A stretch of 64,000 bases of DNA. Origin: Varunaivibrio sulfuroxidans. Its GTDB lineage: Bacteria > Pseudomonadota > Alphaproteobacteria > Rhodospirillales > Magnetovibrionaceae. The stretch spans positions 1,239,001-1,303,000 of the forward strand of contig NZ_CP119676.1 of the NCBI RefSeq assembly GCF_029318635.1, given 5' to 3'. A model generated the notes under the pieces. The model was given only the letters and a program-made list of their open reading frames with translations. It was not told the DNA's origin and searched no databases. Position 1 is the stretch's first letter; each line of letters starts with the position of its first letter. This document shows, one piece after another, positions 63,436 to 64,000 of the stretch. Made by a program: the position numbers and the translations under genes.

Positions 63436-64000
63436 TCATGCCCGATTTCCAGGCCCGATTTCCAGGCCCGATATTTTGTCGCCGCGCGCCATGGCGATCA
63501 AGCGGTGGCACACCGTTTCCGCATCGAGCGCCGCCGCGCCGTCGCACGCCACCGGCGCGGCGGCGCGCACATGGCGGTACAGATTATCGACCGTGCGCGC
63601 CATCGCCTCGCCGAGGCCGGTTTCGCGCCACGCGCCGCGTTGCAACGTCCGCCTTTGGGGGAACTCGCGGTCCTCGCTTAAGGTTCGCACCCGGACCGCG
63701 CGGCCCAGGTCCTCGAACGCGACGCGACCGTTTTCGAAGGTCAGTTCCAGCTCGAAGGTGAAAAAATACCGATGATCGCTGCCGATCAAATAGACCGGCG
63801 CGCCGCCCGGCGCATCGAGGCGGGCGTCCAGGGTCGGGTCGTGGGGACCGAGTCCCGCGCGCGCGCGCAGGACGGCGCGCGGCGTCATCGGCCCGATTAA
63901 AAAGTGGAGAAGATCGATCATGTGCGATCCGCAGTTGAGGATTCCCTTATTGTAACTGCCCACCGCATTTTGCAATGCGCCCCAGCGCCCGGCGACGATT
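63436..64000 (-). CDS. Gfo/Idh/MocA oxidoreductase, C-terminal part
   Basis: The gene continues beyond the right edge; 188 codons are readable, with the frame open to 64000. The visible part starts IVAGRWGALQNAVGSYNKGI and holds the family C-terminal domain with the conserved NCGSHMIDLLHFLIGPM. It then has the beta-sheet segment YRYFFTFELELTFEN-like (HRYFFTFELELTFENGRVAF) and a closing helix (ALDAETVCHRLIAMAR). Members oxidise or reduce nucleotide sugars with NAD(P). The oxidoreductase-aminotransferase pairing suggests synthesis of a modified amino sugar. Confidence 0.88.
   Translation of the reverse strand, partial: IVAGRWGALQNAVGSYNKGILNCGSHMIDLLHFLIGPMTPRAVLRARAGLGPHDPTLDARLDAPGGAPVYLIGSDHRYFFTFELELTFENGRVAFEDLGRAVRVRTLSEDREFPQRRTLQRGAWRETGLGEAMARTVDNLYRHVRAAAPVACDGAAALDAETVCHRLIAMARGDKISGLEIGPGNRA

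Overview
The window reads as a stretch of alphaproteobacterial chromosome, most likely Rhodospirillales-like. Three things support this: the GC-rich coding style, the FlaF/FlbT/FliX/CckA set, which is an alphaproteobacterial signature, and the layout of the flagellar operons. I see no rRNA, tRNA, CRISPR array, insertion sequence or prophage.

Left third (1-19.3 kb) is mostly housekeeping. It holds the N-terminal part of an RTX-type type I secretion ABC transporter cut by the window edge, an unrecognised conserved-looking protein, oligoendopeptidase F, an acyl-CoA ligase, DMT and AEC transporters, pyruvate kinase and glycerate 2-kinase. These are followed by a small frame-broken gene, a CheZ-type phosphatase, a periplasmic cyclophilin, an MFS transporter divergent from an AraC regulator, alaS and recA.

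Middle (19.4-44.5 kb) is a large flagellar region in several operons. On the minus strand lies flgB-flgC-fliE-fliQ-fliR-flhB-cckA. Divergent from it are an FlhB C-domain-like gene, a small coupled gene, fliO and fliP. An hsp20 gene and speDE interrupt the region. Then comes a long minus-strand operon: fliL-fliM-DUF6468-MotE-like-cheY-cheZ-two MotB/OmpA-like proteins-a large AMIN/TPR protein whose frame is broken in a G-rich tract. Next on the plus strand is flgF-flgG-flgA-flgH, ended by a strong terminator, facing dksA and fliX.

Right third (46-64 kb) begins with an Fbp-type ferric iron ABC operon lying inside the flagellar locus. It continues with flgE, then flgI-flgJ-flgN-flgK-flgL, flaF and convergent flbT. 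It ends with what looks like a surface glycan or flagellin modification cluster: a FemAB/GNAT-like acyltransferase, a GT-B-like protein, a DegT aminotransferase and a truncated Gfo/Idh/MocA oxidoreductase.

Regulation visible in sequence fits an alphaproteobacterial flagellar hierarchy. A perfect TTAA-N7-TTAA (CtrA-type) site lies between flgB and the divergent export genes, and a one-mismatch version lies upstream of fliL. Three separate GG-N10-GC (sigma-54 type) promoters precede flgF, flgE and flgI. The kinase that would feed CtrA (CckA) is itself the last gene of the export operon. Flagellin, fliF, fliG, flhA, motA and the sigma-54 activator are not in this window.
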